In this document: in pieces, positions 45,523 to 58,590 of the stretch
Position numbering within the stretch: position 1 is the stretch's first letter
How the letters are laid out: the number at the start of each line of letters is the position of its first letter
From: Amaranthus tricolor
Taxonomy: Eukaryota > Streptophyta > Magnoliopsida > Caryophyllales > Amaranthaceae
Direction of reading: 5' to 3'
Assembly: GCF_026212465.1 (NCBI RefSeq)
Contig: NC_080062.1
Coordinates: forward strand, 2,175,001-2,239,000
Length of the DNA stretch: 64,000 nucleotides
The notes under the pieces: generated by a model
Seen by the model: only the letters and a program-made list of their open reading frames with translations
Database searches by the model: none
What the model was told of the DNA's origin: nothing
Made by a program: the position numbers and the translations under genes

Positions 45523-46902
45523 ATTCCGTCTTCCTTTCCCTCTATGCGTATGCATCTCCTCTAGCCTCCGTCTTCCTATTATGATCCTTTTAAAAGGCCT
45601 TATGTTACGAATCATATTATAGTGTTTGTCTAACGTTAGAGGAACTCCTTGGTCACATAAGTCGTATTTACACTTCTTCACTTGAGCCAACCACATTGAA
45701 ATCTTGTATGTTACACCTTATTCGATATCTCTATTTCTCCAATAGATTGACACATACTTGAAATATTCACTCGATCGTTGTTCCTTATCCCTCGAGCTTA
45801 TTGCACCTCTACTTGGTTTCTCGATATTAAAACGACATTCCATATTAATATAATTTATCTCACTCTAACTTAGTCTAAATTCTCTCGATTCTAACTTGTG
45901 CCTCCACAATTCTAACTTAAAGACGATCCCTTAGCTTCTTTAGTATAGCACAATAACACAATACGACTAGCAAAAACAACATACATCATAACACTTTCTC
46001 CAAAATTGTATGTGATATCTTATCTAAGCTAATTGTAGATAAAAAAAAAAGTCTTAAAACAAAAACTTTAATGTAAACTATTGTAAACTATTGATATTAA
46101 AAAGACTCTTGAGGTTATTGTTCGTATTATTCTCTTACAAGTTATATCCAATGTAACATAATTCATCAGCTAATTCGCTTTTTGAATTTATGATTCGCTC
46201 AAAATTGTTGAAAAAGGCCCAAAACCGACCATAATTCATTGTTTTTGATTTGTGATTTGCGAAAAGATTAGCAAATCATATGGCACTAATTATATTCCTT
46301 CATCTATATTCCTAAGACTATGTGGCTTAAAGAAAAGGCAAAGACTATTTGGAGGAAGAAGAGAAGTTAATTTTTCTCTTCTTCAAACACACCAATTCCA
46401 TAGTTATTCTTATAATCAACCAAACAAATCATACTCGAGTTTCATTTGCTTACTTTGTCTCCTACGCAACCATTTGACACCACATTCAGGCAATACGACA
46501 TGTTATCACTACACTCGGATTAAAGAATTACAAGGCATCACTCATTAGCGAAAGCACTTACGAGAATATAACAATGGTTCAGGGGATATGACATGTTATC
46601 AGAGCTTGTAGCCCTTAACGAAATGACGAGCAGTCTAGCATTCGTAGGCAAAGATTGAACTTAACAAACTTATCGAGTCCTAAAAATGTGATCGAGAAAC
46701 AAATTGAATTAAACTGAACTGAAAATGAGTTGAGAAAACGTCTCAAATCTTATAGGAGATAGACGATATTAGTTTCTATTCTTATCGAAACCCAGCAAAA
46801 CGATACACAAATACAAAGTTACATGCATATGTACTGTTAAATTAAGTGCATATAAGATACAAGATTTACCTGAAGACAAGAAAACCCATCAAAATCAGCA
46901 GA
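45523..46902. other. Spacer with a hAT-type MITE copy
   Basis: 46150-46288 is a diverged copy of the 139-bp hAT MITE, flanked by TTATATCC (46142-46149) and the near match TTATATTCC (about 46290). No gene recognised elsewhere. Confidence 0.5.
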
Positions 46903-48640
46903 CTAAGATGCAGGATTACCACCACTTTGTTGCCACAAATTGATGATATCAGTAGCTTGATTAAGAATGATGATCATTTGTTTCTGAGAAATCCATGGCT
47001 TACTCTCGAGCAACACTTTAAGCTCTTCCCAAGCATCTTTCCGCGGCCAGAAATAGTATGGACTTAATGGTATCGTACCATGACCCGGTATGGTTTGATC
47101 GAGAGCAAGACCAATGTTTTTCTCCATCCATATGAACTTCAAAACTAGCCTTGGTTTGTCCATTGGCTTAACTTCCACTTTGAGCTTCTACAATTGATAT
47201 TGCAATGACTAAATCAATAGCAACTTGTAACAAAATAGAACAAAATCAATCACAAGTTTATAACACAACAAAGCGTGTTCAAACCTGTTTGGTTGTCGGT
47301 ATTAAATGATGAGAATGATAATGAAAAGTTAGAGTGGTTTAAGTAGGAAAATCCCCTGACCAGTTTAATGATCATGGTTGTTCTACTTTAATGATCATGC
47401 TTGTTCTACTTCAATGATCTCATTTTCTTCGCAAAAATTCATTCCAAATCATAACTATATAAAAATTGAAAATCTCTGGACAAGTCAAATGATAATGCTT
47501 GTTCTAATTTAATCATTTTTTTTTTCACAAAATTCATTCCAAATCATAACCATTTGAAAATGAGGTATTGGGTGGTAATTTAAAATTGCGAACAAATAAA
47601 CTTTTTTATAATCAAATTTTATTTGTTCACAATTTGAATTACAAATCATTCTCAATTTCTCATTATTAGCATTTAGTACTACCAACCAAACGGACCATTA
47701 GAATAGTATTAACCGGCTCATGTGCACTTTTTATTTGCGTAAAGTTGCATATGAGGATAGCTATTGCCTACCAAAGATCAATTAAAAGCTACACTCAGTT
47801 ATCACTAACATCAGTAAAGTTGCGTCGGAAACAAACAAACAAAGCTAGCATAGTTTTAAATTCAACATTGAAAGAGAATTGGTTTGGAAACAAACAAACA
47901 TTTCTGGTATTATTGTTAAGAGTATATAACATGTACTAAGGTCTCAATGCGAAAGGTTCAACTTTTTAATTGAGTTGATTTTTTGATATAATATCAGAAG
48001 CCATGTGACAAAAGATCATGGGTTAAGACACCCCTTATTTAAAGTGTAATACACAATTAGTCTAAATGATATAAGAAATCAAATTCCTAAATATGAACAA
48101 AATTTATCTTCTGCAACAACTACTACAAATAATTCAATAATTTCAATAATTAGAACTAGAATTTAAACACTACTAAACATGAATCTTCATCCAGTTAAAT
48201 TCAAATCCTCCACTACACAAAAATCCCATCTTTATCATCAAACTAGTAACAAAATTCTGAAAACACCCACAAGGTAATCATACAAAACAGAATTCAATCA
48301 AAAACCCAAATAAATTTTTCATAAAAACCAATTTAGATTACCAAATTTCATGATTTAAGGCAGAAAATGTTCAGGAAAGAAAAGAGAGAAAGAATTAAGA
48401 AACCTTTATGTTGATAGGTAAGTCATCATCAATGTCTACAGTATCAGAAACGGTTTCAGGAGCAGCAGCAAGAGAAAAGTACCGATCTTTCTTCTTCAAT
48501 TGAGGAAATGAAGGTGAAGAATGGGATTTTGGGTTTCCAAAAGTGGAAACTTTGAAGGGTTTAAGAGATAGTATTGGAGAAGGGTATGTTGAAGGTTTAA
48601 CAATGGCATTGATGTTAGGTTGAACCGCCATTGAAAACAT
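46903..48640 (-). CDS. PSRP3: Plastid-specific 30S ribosomal protein 3 (PSRP3 / cS23), nuclear-encoded
   Basis: Component of the chloroplast small ribosomal subunit, homologous to Ycf65. Two coding exons: 48640-48404 and 47187-46903, together 173 aa. The first exon is a Ser/Pro/Lys-rich, acid-poor transit peptide ([20 protein letters not shown]...) with a likely cleavage near SLAAAPE, then an acidic [10 protein letters not shown]. The second exon is the conserved core: [40 protein letters not shown] and [21 protein letters not shown] (48631) is an alternative start. The intron (1.2 kb) holds a MITE and a TRIM remnant. Just upstream of the ATG, GCACTTGG is repeated three times (48680-48703). 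Confidence 0.95.
47287..47691. mobile_element. hAT-like MITE family (CGTTTGGTT), copy 3, in PSRP3 intron
   Basis: GTTTGGTTGTCGGTATTAAA and the inverted right end GTTTGGTTGGTAGTACTAAA. It carries an internal duplication of AAAATTCATTCCAAATCATA. Longer (405 bp) than copies 1 and 2. Confidence 0.65.
47930..48065. repeat. TRIM-family terminal remnant in PSRP3 intron
   Basis: AATTGAGTTGATTTTTTGAT and ATCAGAAGCCATGTGACAAA resemble the TRIM terminus and primer-site region in plus orientation. Confidence 0.4.
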
Positions 48641-48703
48641 CTTCTAAGCTAAAATTGAAGAGGGAGACGAAGATATATGCACTTGGCACTTGGCACTTGG
48701 CAG

Positions 48704-50952
48704 GATAAGGAAAATTTTTCCTCTACGTTTTTTTCAATACTTCACGAAAATATGAAAAATTATGTACAATAATCTAATATTTTATTGATATTCTTGTAAT
48801 AATCTCTAACTTTTTGATTAATATGAAAAAATATTAACTTTTGATTAATATGAAAAAATACCAACTATATGAGTGTTATCTAATATCAATAAAATAAATT
48901 ATTTTGCATAAAAATAAAATATAACAAAATTAAATTATAAAAAAATTTAAAAAGTCAAATGATTCGAGCTCGTGACTTTTTGTCAAGTTAGCTCTGATAT
49001 CATGTTAAGAAATCAACTCAACCGAAAGCTTATAATGGTTGAGACTCTAAAAAAAATTAAATGAAAAAATCAAATAATTCAAACTCGTGACCTCTTATCA
49101 AGCTAGCTCTGATACCATATCAAATACGTAACTCATCCGAAAACTTATAATAAATAAAGCTCTAAAATATATTATATACTCTCACGATTATCCATGTAAC
49201 AAAGCCATTCCAATGGCTAATACTAAAACATGCTAAATTACTAATCATGTCTTAATAGTTAGTAGTTAGGACCATGCATCAACATGGTGCCTACCAGCCT
49301 TCTCCAAAACCTTGAGCCATCTCGCTGCAGCTTCCTTCGAAACCTCACTTTCAGTGCTAAGGATTTCTTCCGAAGTCGACATAAAATCCAAAGGTGATAT
49401 CAGTCGCAAGCTCGCCACAACATTGCTCATATCTCAAGTAAAACTCATGTTGAACTTTAGTAGAATACTATCCGACTCAGTGTGTAGCCCCTGGAGCATT
49501 GGGCCTTCAGCACACCTGTTCTTAATAAAAAGTATAAATGACAAACCATGTTCTGAAAATGGAAATGGCACACACTACATTTGCTAGTTGTAACGCTTTC
49601 ACCTAAGAGATTTTCTTTATAATTCAGTTGAATAGTCCAACTAATACAATTATTAGCATATGAACTCTTTGTTTTAAGGTCGTCTCACTGAAAGACGATA
49701 TCTCACGAGAGTAGCTCTATAAATATAGTTACAATCTTGTTATATATTTCTACAGTTCTACTACTATATCCCTATACTTATGAGACAAACTTTTCTAAGA
49801 TTATTTTCTTTGTTTCTTTGAATTAGCTACATAATATTTAAAAAAGATTTCACTTTTTTTATAGGTAATTCTAATTAAGGCTAGTTTTTGGAAACTTGTA
49901 TTATTTCATATTATGATATAAGAGCTTTTTTATCAAAATGATGCAAAATAAATGGACAAAAGCTATCAATCTGGTAAAGAATAATTAGTGCTAATTGTCC
50001 ATTTTTTGGATTCTGTCATTAGTTGCTTTGATGCATAGGTGCCATTATTGACTTAAATATGTTTCCTTCCTAAAATATTACCGGTGAAAAAGCTTCGTAT
50101 CATAGAAAAACAACGGTTGCATCGTATTACGTCGTTTGAGTTATATAGGTGTTCAAATCTATCGAATTGAAAAAAAATATATTTTTGACCGTTTTATGGA
50201 AAACTACATGATTTCAACCAATATTTCATGGTGCACAACCACATCACCCAATTATATGATCAATTTATCACGGTCGTCATTTATGTTAGTCGGACTCTTT
50301 ATTTTGTTTTACGTACTCGTGCTCGATCCTTCATGTTCGGACTTTGGTACGACACTTAAAAACTTCATTTTAGGCATAAAATTGAATATTTAGACATTTT
50401 CGACATTTGAACACGTTCTAATATCCAACGTCATCACCCGAATCCAAGTAACATAGGTCACCATTAGTATAATTAGGATCAAAACCCCAATTCTGCATTA
50501 TGGATTGTATTCTAACCATTTGTAGATTGATGTCATCCTGATTCAAAACTGAATATAAAATTTTTCTAGGGTATTTGGAATATCCAATAGTGGAATCATA
50601 CAAAAGTAACATGTACTTCAACAAAATACTTTAAACTTCTTATGGGCAAACCTAAAACTTCACAATTCAAATACTGTACAAACTACAAAAAATAGCATTT
50701 TCATGAACGAGGGATTCATCAAACACTACTCTAATTAACACCTAAATTCAATCACAAACGAACTTAAAAAAAAAGACGTGTCTTGTAAACGGCTGATAGT
50801 TGATAGTTGGTGTGACAAACTGATTTTAAACACGTTGGTGGGCACAGCTTATTTCAACCAGCTAATCTACCAAACTGGCTAAATTCAATCACAAACGATC
50901 TATTTTGCTAAACACCCGCGAAGTAATATCAGTATATCACAATTCAATATGT
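48704..50952. other. Spacer with TRIM remnants
   Basis: 48960-49200 contains two degraded TRIM junctions (TAGCTCTGATACCATATCAA; TAGCTCTGATATCATGTTAA), the complement of LTR end plus Met-type primer site. No supported gene except the possible fragment at 49266-49430. Confidence 0.5.
49266..49430 (-). pseudogene. Possible gene fragment (54-aa frame, unidentified)
   Basis: The minus-strand frame MSNVVASLRLISPLDFMSTS continues with an amphipathic stretch SKEAAARWLKVLEKAGRHHV. Upstream in the same frame the sequence stays open except for one TGA. Composition is protein-like and locally GC-richer than its surroundings. I do not recognise the family. It could be an orphan exon or a decayed gene copy. 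Confidence 0.3.
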
Positions 50953-51972
50953 TCAGTTATTGATGAAAGCTTTTATATGTGCAATCATCTCTTGTGTTCG
51001 AGATTTCGAATGATGAGAGCTATTCAAGATCTGAAAGGCGTGTCCAACGCCTTTATATACTGCAATTTTTACTGTTTTTCCTGCATTAGCCATTACAGAA
51101 CAGAACTCTATGTTCCTATCCATCAAAATATCCATGTCTGAAATGCACACCATGGTAGCAGGAAGTTGTGCACCCTTCAATTTACTTGCACCATTTACTA
51201 AGGGATTGCACCAGGGATGATCTCGATTCGAGCCTACAGGAAGGGATAATCTCCAATAAGTATCTGCTGCTGATAAGGTCAGTGCCGAGCCCTGTGGCTG
51301 CGACACTTTCTCGGATGCAGTGCGAGTTTCTCCTCCGAAAAACGGCTGAATCAAGATAGTCCCCTTATGAAAAACTGGCCTAAAATTGCCAGTTTCTGCA
51401 GCAATTTTTAGTGTCACATTATGTGCTATATTAGCCCCTGCACTGTCTCCGGCTAAGAAAAAACTCGACAAATTGCATCGACTAAGCCACCAAGAATGCT
51501 CGGTATTACTACCACCATAGGCAGCTTGCTGTTTCACCCACATAATGGTATTGTACCCGTCATCATAGGCAGCAGGAAGGCGGTTCTCAGGAGCTAGACG
51601 GTAGTTTACTGATACGACTACACAGCCAACTTTAGACGCTAAGTTGGCTGTGAAGTTGTGGTAGCAACTCCATGAAGCGGAGCCTACACAAAAGCCTCCT
51701 CCATGGAAGTAGACTAGTACTGGAACCTTTCCTTGGACTTGCGGTGCATAAACACGCACAGACAGATTAGTGAATCGGTCGATTATAATGTCCCTTGATG
51801 TTACCCTGAGTTCGGGTTGAATGCTCGTGCAAGGGACATTCGGTATGATGGGCGGTCTTTCGACACGCCCATCTTTATACACCTTTATAAGGCCTTCTAT
51901 TTCTTCTACTAAAACCCCACGATGTTGCTGATTTCTGATTGCATTGTGACTTAGTAAAGAAAGGGCTGCCAT
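50953..51972 (-). CDS. Plant carboxylesterase (CXE, alpha/beta-hydrolase fold-3), intronless
   Basis: 339-aa single-exon serine hydrolase of the plant CXE family, which is related to the gibberellin receptor GID1. Oxyanion-hole motif HGGGF at residues 90-94. Nucleophile elbow GDSAG with Ser177. Catalytic Asp in DILMD (D281) and His in GVGHAF (H311). Because the His is retained it should be an active esterase, not a GID1-type receptor. Other family marks: VVSVNYRLAPENRLPAAYDD and NPLVNGASKL. No signal peptide is evident, so it is probably cytosolic. A plant CXE substrate cannot be read from sequence. A TATA box lies about 80 bp upstream. Length is typical. Confidence 0.93.
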   Translation of the reverse strand: MAALSLLSHNAIRNQQHRGVLVEEIEGLIKVYKDGRVERPPIIPNVPCTSIQPELRVTSRDIIIDRFTNLSVRVYAPQVQGKVPVLVYFHGGGFCVGSASWSCYHNFTANLASKVGCVVVSVNYRLAPENRLPAAYDDGYNTIMWVKQQAAYGGSNTEHSWWLSRCNLSSFFLAGDSAGANIAHNVTLKIAAETGNFRPVFHKGTILIQPFFGGETRTASEKVSQPQGSALTLSAADTYWRLSLPVGSNRDHPWCNPLVNGASKLKGAQLPATMVCISDMDILMDRNIEFCSVMANAGKTVKIAVYKGVGHAFQILNSSHHSKSRTQEMIAHIKAFINN

Positions 51973-52050
51973 CCTTGTTTTTATGGACTTATGATAGTTT
52001 GTAGAATGTGGAATTTGTTTGCTGGTTTACATGTCAGTATGTTATTGAGT

Positions 52051-52059
52051 CCTTATATA
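52051..52059 (-). promoter_or_regulatory. Probable TATA box of the carboxylesterase gene
   Basis: The minus strand reads TATATAAGG, 79-87 nt before the ATG at 51972. Confidence 0.6.
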
Positions 52060-55000
52060 GAGGAAAGGTCAATATTCAAAGATGATTTGATCAAATGTGA
52101 ATACTTTTAAGCTCAAAAGGTGCTTTTTGCTAACAAGTGGGGAAATTGGGAGTTCACCAGAATGTCATGTGGATTGAAGTCCAAGCAGAGTGATCCTAGG
52201 CATGTGTGCAATATGCCCGCCCACAAAAAAGTGCAGGGGCGTTGTTGGGCTTTCTAGTTGGCTTGTTTTTATTCACTTTTAAACTAGTCAGATAAAGTGA
52301 CTATTGAAAAAAGCTAACCACGACAGCTGTCCATTTTGGGTTAAAAGTAAGCTTTTGAACTTACTGAATAGCGTTTTAGCAAACACTTTTTTTGGAGTTT
52401 TGACCAATCAACCAACAAGTCAAAAGCCAACACAAAAGCCAACTATCACATACCCTGTAAAATAAATAGGGCCTAGAAAATTATGTTAGAGTATATAACA
52501 TCAAGTTGATGGTTCAGACCCCATGATATGTTATGTATTCTAACAAGCCCCTCACACGAGAGTCTATTGGAATAGAAGTGTGGATGCAGCATAGTTCCTC
52601 TTTATATCTGGTGCGAAATATTCTACTTAAATTTAAGGGTTTTTGTTAGAGGACATAATATAACATGGGGCATATGCATCAGTTTAAGCATATGGTCGAG
52701 GCCGATGGATAATGGGCTTATTGATGAAGGTTTTGATATGATAGGATCATTAATTATGAAGCTAAACCTTAGGTTGGAATATTGAGTAGTAGTATCTATC
52801 TAATCAACCTCAGCAACATGATGGAATAATCACAGTAATCTTATCTGATGTTACTGGTAGAGCTCTGACAGCCAGCAATAATTCAAAAGGTTACCTTTGA
52901 TAAACTTCAATTTCACTAAGTTGGTTAAATGGATTGTTAGAAAGGAATCACAAAAAATGCTTGTAAATCATACACGAGATTTGCCGGTGATTTGCCAAGA
53001 GTAAATTGGTTTAACCCATGCATTAGTATTTAGTACCACAACTTTTAATACCTCCATTGCAATGGATTAAATAGTTTAAGCAAGATTGAGTATATCTGGT
53101 ATCATGGGGCTTTAATTATTAGCTTGTTTTTGGTTTAGTTGGTTTTTTTAATATGGTATCAAAAGTCGATGAGACGGTGTTAGCTTTTGTTTGGTCCCTA
53201 AACCTAAAATTTCCCTTTTGTTTGGTCCCTAAACCATCAGCAATTTTCAGAGGCTTGGTGACAAGTTGTCGCTTATCTAGTTGACTAACAAAAAATAACT
53301 GTTATTTTTTACTCGAGTGACGAAATTGAGTGTATAATATATCATTGAAAGATCTTGAAGTCTAGTTTCCAACACCGCTTGTCTTGCATCAATACAATCT
53401 TTCTACCAAAAATTATGTTAAAATAATCAACATGTATCAAATTTCAACTCAACTTTTGTAAACATTTTTCAGCTCTTTTATTCCTCTTCTTTGTCAAAGT
53501 TATCCAATTGAGCCAAAATTACCTAACTAAACTCCATCATTATTAACACCACAAGAATTATGCTGAAAACTATCAAAATCGCTTAAAATCAACATAAAAA
53601 ATCAAAATGATTAAAGTAGCATAAATTTTTGAAAATAAGCACAAAATGACTATTAACGACCATTATAAAATAGTATAAATCATGACAATTAGTGCAAATA
53701 TTTGCTCTTGTCACATATTATGGAGTTCAACCATCGGCTTAACCTTTAGGTTGAGTTGGTTCCTTGACATACGGAAGATCACATATTCAAATCTCATTCA
53801 TCCCTCATTTCAAGTAAAATTTTAGCATCAAATATGAAGAGGATCCAAGGACGCGTGATAGAGTATATGAAATATCCAAAGGTTAAAAATCGTTAGTTCA
53901 AACTTTCAATTAAATAGGTTCTTTAACAATAACTTAATTATTATCCATTATATTTTAAAACCAAATAATTATAAATTTTTACTCAATTGCAGTAGTACAC
54001 CAAAAACGACTTATCAAACCTAAACCCGAACCATATTCAAATTAAGGCAACCCGATTTACACCCAACCTAAAATAGTACCTACACAAAACTAATGAAAAT
54101 TAGACCTAAAGCCAACTTAAATGACCCATTTATGACCACAAAGTGAGAAAAATAATACATGTAGTGGGGTAGAAACAACACTAGCTTAACTTTAAGCAGC
54201 TAGTCATTTTTTTCTTTGGGTGGAACTGTATGACAAGTTGGCAAACAGAGAATGTAATTCCACCTCTACCACGTCTTGTTAGGCCACTAAACCGAATATT
54301 TTGGTCATCCTTTTAGGCTTATGTAGGAAGCCGAAATATCCTAATCTCCATAATATAAAGTCGATTATATAAATCAAAACAAATCAACTGATCTAACTGT
54401 GAATACTCATGCTTCATTATCATACTCACGCATGAGTTTAGGATCAAAGAACATTGCAACATATTTGATAACCAACTTAATATCGTCACCTCTTATGACA
54501 TGAGCCGAATTTATATCTCGTAAATCAGATACACGAACAACATTTTATTAAACCCAATAAAGAAAAGTTTGAAGAGTCGGTTGTACGGACCTCTTGATTG
54601 TAATCTAACCTAGTGTAATGTATAACTTACTTTAGTATCTCATAATGTAATCCTACCTTTAACCAATTACTAGAAATGGAAAATTAGATTCATATATTTT
54701 GTTTTCAACTTATCAAAAGTATTTTTTTTTTCAAGTAAAAATGATAATTAGATAATGTGAAAAGAAATTATTTATTTTTTAAAGTCTATTCTCAAAATAT
54801 TTTCTTGTCTTTTTAAGTTGTTTTACTAAGAATACTCCCTTATTGTCCAAGCAGGGTGGGAATGCCAAATATACCAAAAACAAATTTATCATAATTAGAA
54901 ATGTTGCACGTATTTAGATAGTTCTTAGGGAAATGTTTCGCTAAAACATCAAAGGAAGCATGTATTAATGGTATGGCTATCCAAGTCCTAGCCCCAAGAT

Positions 55001-58000
55001 TTGACACGGATATGGTTAATCTAGTGAACTTATTTTGTAGTACATTAATAATAACAAATTTAGTAGTCCAATCCCAACGAAAACTTTTTAGAAAAAAGTG
55101 AGGATTAAGGTCGCACCGCATCGCATCAGTATCATTGCATATCTTGTTTTAGTTGTGCTTTAGTCTATTTCACGGATATATTTGTACTTACTGTCGAATT
55201 GACTTTCCACGTTGTAAGGTTAAAAAAAATGTTTTAGGACGTTTCGAGGAATATGTAATAATTTTGACCAATATTTATCATTATGATATTCGTTTCACTA
55301 ATAGTCATTTCATTACCGCAATCACAACTGTCTCTAATTAACCAGAATATTATGATTTTTGGAACTAAATCATGTTTTGAAAAACTTTTACATTCAAGAA
55401 AGCTAATTCCTCCAAAATGATAAGTGCATGCATAGGGACATACAAACTTAAGAATCTTATTCTTAAGATACTTTGAGTAAATTCTTGAGATATGCTCAAA
55501 TAAATTCTAAGAGTTTTATCTTTATCCTTCATTCTAGCCATGGGTTATTTCTAGTAGCATCTTTTTTCCTTGTTTTTCATTGCTTTTGGATTTTAGTTTT
55601 GACTTGCAGACATCACAAATAATAAATAAATAAATAAAGTCGAAGATCTTCCATAATATTCACATTATTAGTTTCTCATTTTAATCATTTTTCACATTTA
55701 TTTTTTATACTTTGAATTTTCATACTTAGCTTATATGTCCTGTAATGAAGAAAAATTAGTCATTTTTTTTTAACGTAAATGATTTTGAAAATTGGCAACT
55801 AAAAAAACTAAATTTTCTGATTTCCTATTTTTGGTTTATGGTTTTTTTATAGTAAATTAAATATGAAACAAAAATAATAACAAAGAGATCTTAAATTATA
55901 TGCTTTTCTCGTTTGTCGTTTGCATCATGATGGAAAAACTTATCTAATTTCAGGGTATTTTCCTTTTATTAATATGGTTATATTATGTTTTACTTTTGTG
56001 AGATGAGATCTTTGATTTATGATGAATATTATACTTATATTTACTTATTATTATTATTATCAACGTATCTAGACAATATGATAATCACCCTATCTTAGCT
56101 TCTATTGAATCAAATTCTCGTATTAAATCATGTTTACGTAACATTGATCATGTTTTGTTGGATATAGGTCCAAAAACAATAATACACAGCTTAGTAAAGA
56201 TAACAAAATAATAGAACTAAAGAGTACAATGAAACCTCAACTCAAACAACCTCGGTAATCTAGACTTGAATCTGTCTATATCATAACTCGAATCATTTAT
56301 AGAATTTTTAACATGTAACACACAAAAATGATGGTCAAGTTAGTTCAACATACAAACATACGTAAGTGTTCAATCCACCTTATACTAGTATTCTCGATTC
56401 GCCTCTGTAGATTTAAGAGATTTCTAGGTCACAAATACAAGCAATTTTTTCTTTGTAAATCCTAGTATTAGTCAATATGGGCAGTACGTACTAACAGTCA
56501 GAAAGCAAAAGAAATATTCTCTAATTAGAATTTTTAGCCAGAAATATATCTTCCTTAGCAATACAAGGTACACAGTACTTACAATATGACATAAAATACA
56601 CATTTCAAAGATTTTAAGGATCAGTTTTCATGCATGAATATAAATGAAAAGTTGGCCTAACATGCTAGAAGTTTGTTGGTTATAATCTGATCGAGTGATC
56701 CATCGAATGCATGGATTTTAAACGGCGTTTCTTATGACTTACGACTTATGAATTAAGAGTCAACATGAAGATTCTCTTATTGTGAATGACATCCATGGAA
56801 CCACAACAAAAACAAGTAAACAACTCCAATCTTTACTTCTCTTAAGCATATACAATATTCAAAGAGGTCCCACTTGGATTTTATTCCTAGCAAAAATAAT
56901 CCATAACTTTTTGAATGTATGCAAGGAAAAAAATAAAATTTTATATTATCTCGATGTTATTAAGTGGCTTCTGCCTATACTTTCATCTAGATAGTTAGGG
57001 TTTAGTAGTGTGGAGTCGAAAACATACCCTTGTGAAAAAAGCTTATTTATATTTGATTGTTGATGGTAAGTACCATTTACAGCTTCACATAGACTGGTGC
57101 ATATCATTTAAGGAGTTATTTTAAAATCTATTATAATTTAAAATTAACTCCATAAAGAAACCATTTCACTTATCTATGTCCTTCACTAATAAGTCGATTA
57201 GATATGCAAAACCACCCATCCATTCCATAGATGAAGTACTAAACCTAAAAAAAATCCTAAAATGTATCATATTGTCAAAGAAACTACAGCTCAACTGAAA
57301 GCTAATGATATCAGGTCAAACCAACTCATCCATTGTGTTGCATTGTGAAGGTTGAGGGTTCAAAATATATTACATGTCCTATCACACCCCTTTACAATGC
57401 AACACAAGTCTCCAATAAATTAGCGCTGCTATTCTTCTTTAAGTGTGGAGTGTAATTAATGTGTTAAGTCGTGTATGAGATTTGAACCCATGACAACGCT
57501 TGCCATGTTAAACCAACTCAACGAAAAGCTTAATTTCAGAGTTCATATGTAATACGGTATTGATGATTACCATATTCTAAACATAACCTATTATGTAACT
57601 CTAATTATGCTTTATTATCTCCCAAAGTACAAAAATGGAGATCCTCCCACGAGGATGATGAGATTGTACTTGTGAAGGGATTCTTACACATTAATCAAAT
57701 AGTAACACATCTTGCCACCCTTTCTAACCAAAGACAAATCTTTGATCACCAATATGGATATGCAAATCTTCTGTAGCTTTATGCTTCCACATATTTTGTT
57801 CTTAATTCTCACCCATCTTTTTGACTCTATATATGTGCATGAGAGTTAGAAAAGGACATGATATTATCCCTTTTATAGCTTTTACTTGTCCTATATGGCC
57901 ATATCTTGACAACCCTATACCATATTTGCTCAACAAGTTTTATATTGGGTGAATATTTGCCGACTAACTTGCAACGTGAGTCGGTCGACACTGAGGTTTT

Positions 58001-58074
58001 AGAGTCAGATGTACACAATCTTACCCGTATTAGTGATAATAAAGAGGTTGTTTTTAGTTGTACCTTAATATCAA
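52060..58074. other. Long gene-free region with repeat remnants
   Basis: TRIM-related pieces lie at about 52484-52660 (ATATGTTATGTATTCTAACA and the internal AGAAGTGTGGATGCAGCATA), 53700-53940 and 57310-57590 (both terminal repeats with internal sequence, GCCATGTTAAACCAACTCAA). At 53185-53235 the segment TTTTGTTTGGTCCCTAAACC is directly repeated. The minus frame 54840-55121 has no recognisable domain. I see no supported gene. Confidence 0.55.
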
Positions 58075-58083
58075 ACATTATAT

Positions 58084-58261
58084 TGAGGTGTTCAAAACAA
58101 ACCTGATGACCCGAAATTTACTTGACCTTGTAATTGAACCCGATTTGACCCTACTTCAAAAATAATTTACAATTTTATGAAATACGGGCACAAAATTCGA
58201 TTTCAAACCGACCTGAAACACATAACTCAAAATCAACCCGATAACTTAAAGGAACACCTCT
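58084..58261. mobile_element. Mutator-type MITE (GAGGTGTTC family), third copy
   Basis: TGAGGTGTTCAAAAC...GGAACACCTCT between 9-bp duplications ACATTATAT (58075-58083 and 58262-58270). Inverted orientation relative to the copies at 25534 and 38408. Confidence 0.85.
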
Positions 58262-58344
58262 ACATTATATGAAGTACTACACGATGATTAAATATGTCAT
58301 TTTATTATTTAGTATTAACTAAGAACTAAAAATCTTTGTATATA

Positions 58345-58588
58345 CTCCCTCCTATTCATAGATAAATGGACATTTGAGTTTTGCACTAAAATCAAAGGGG
58401 AGTGGGTGACCACTTAAAAGTAAATGGAAAGCTCTCTTTTTTCATAAACGACATTGATATTTGTGTGTTGTGTTGTTGTAGTAAGAATAAAAGGGCAAAA
58501 AAATAACAAAAATAGAAATATGACATAATCAATAAATTGACCTAATAAGAAAATGTCTCTAAATAGATAAATAGGAGGGTGGAGGGAG
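58345..58588. mobile_element. Stowaway-like MITE
   Basis: 244 bp between TA dinucleotides. CTCCCTCCTATTCATAGATA at the left and the inverted right end CTCCCTCCACCCTCCTATTT. TA duplication with CTCCCTCC termini is the Stowaway (Tc1/mariner) signature. Confidence 0.8.
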
Positions 58589-58590
58589 TA

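Noticed and set aside
54840..55121. 93-aa minus-strand frame
   Set aside because: No recognisable motif, isolated and without splice or promoter context.
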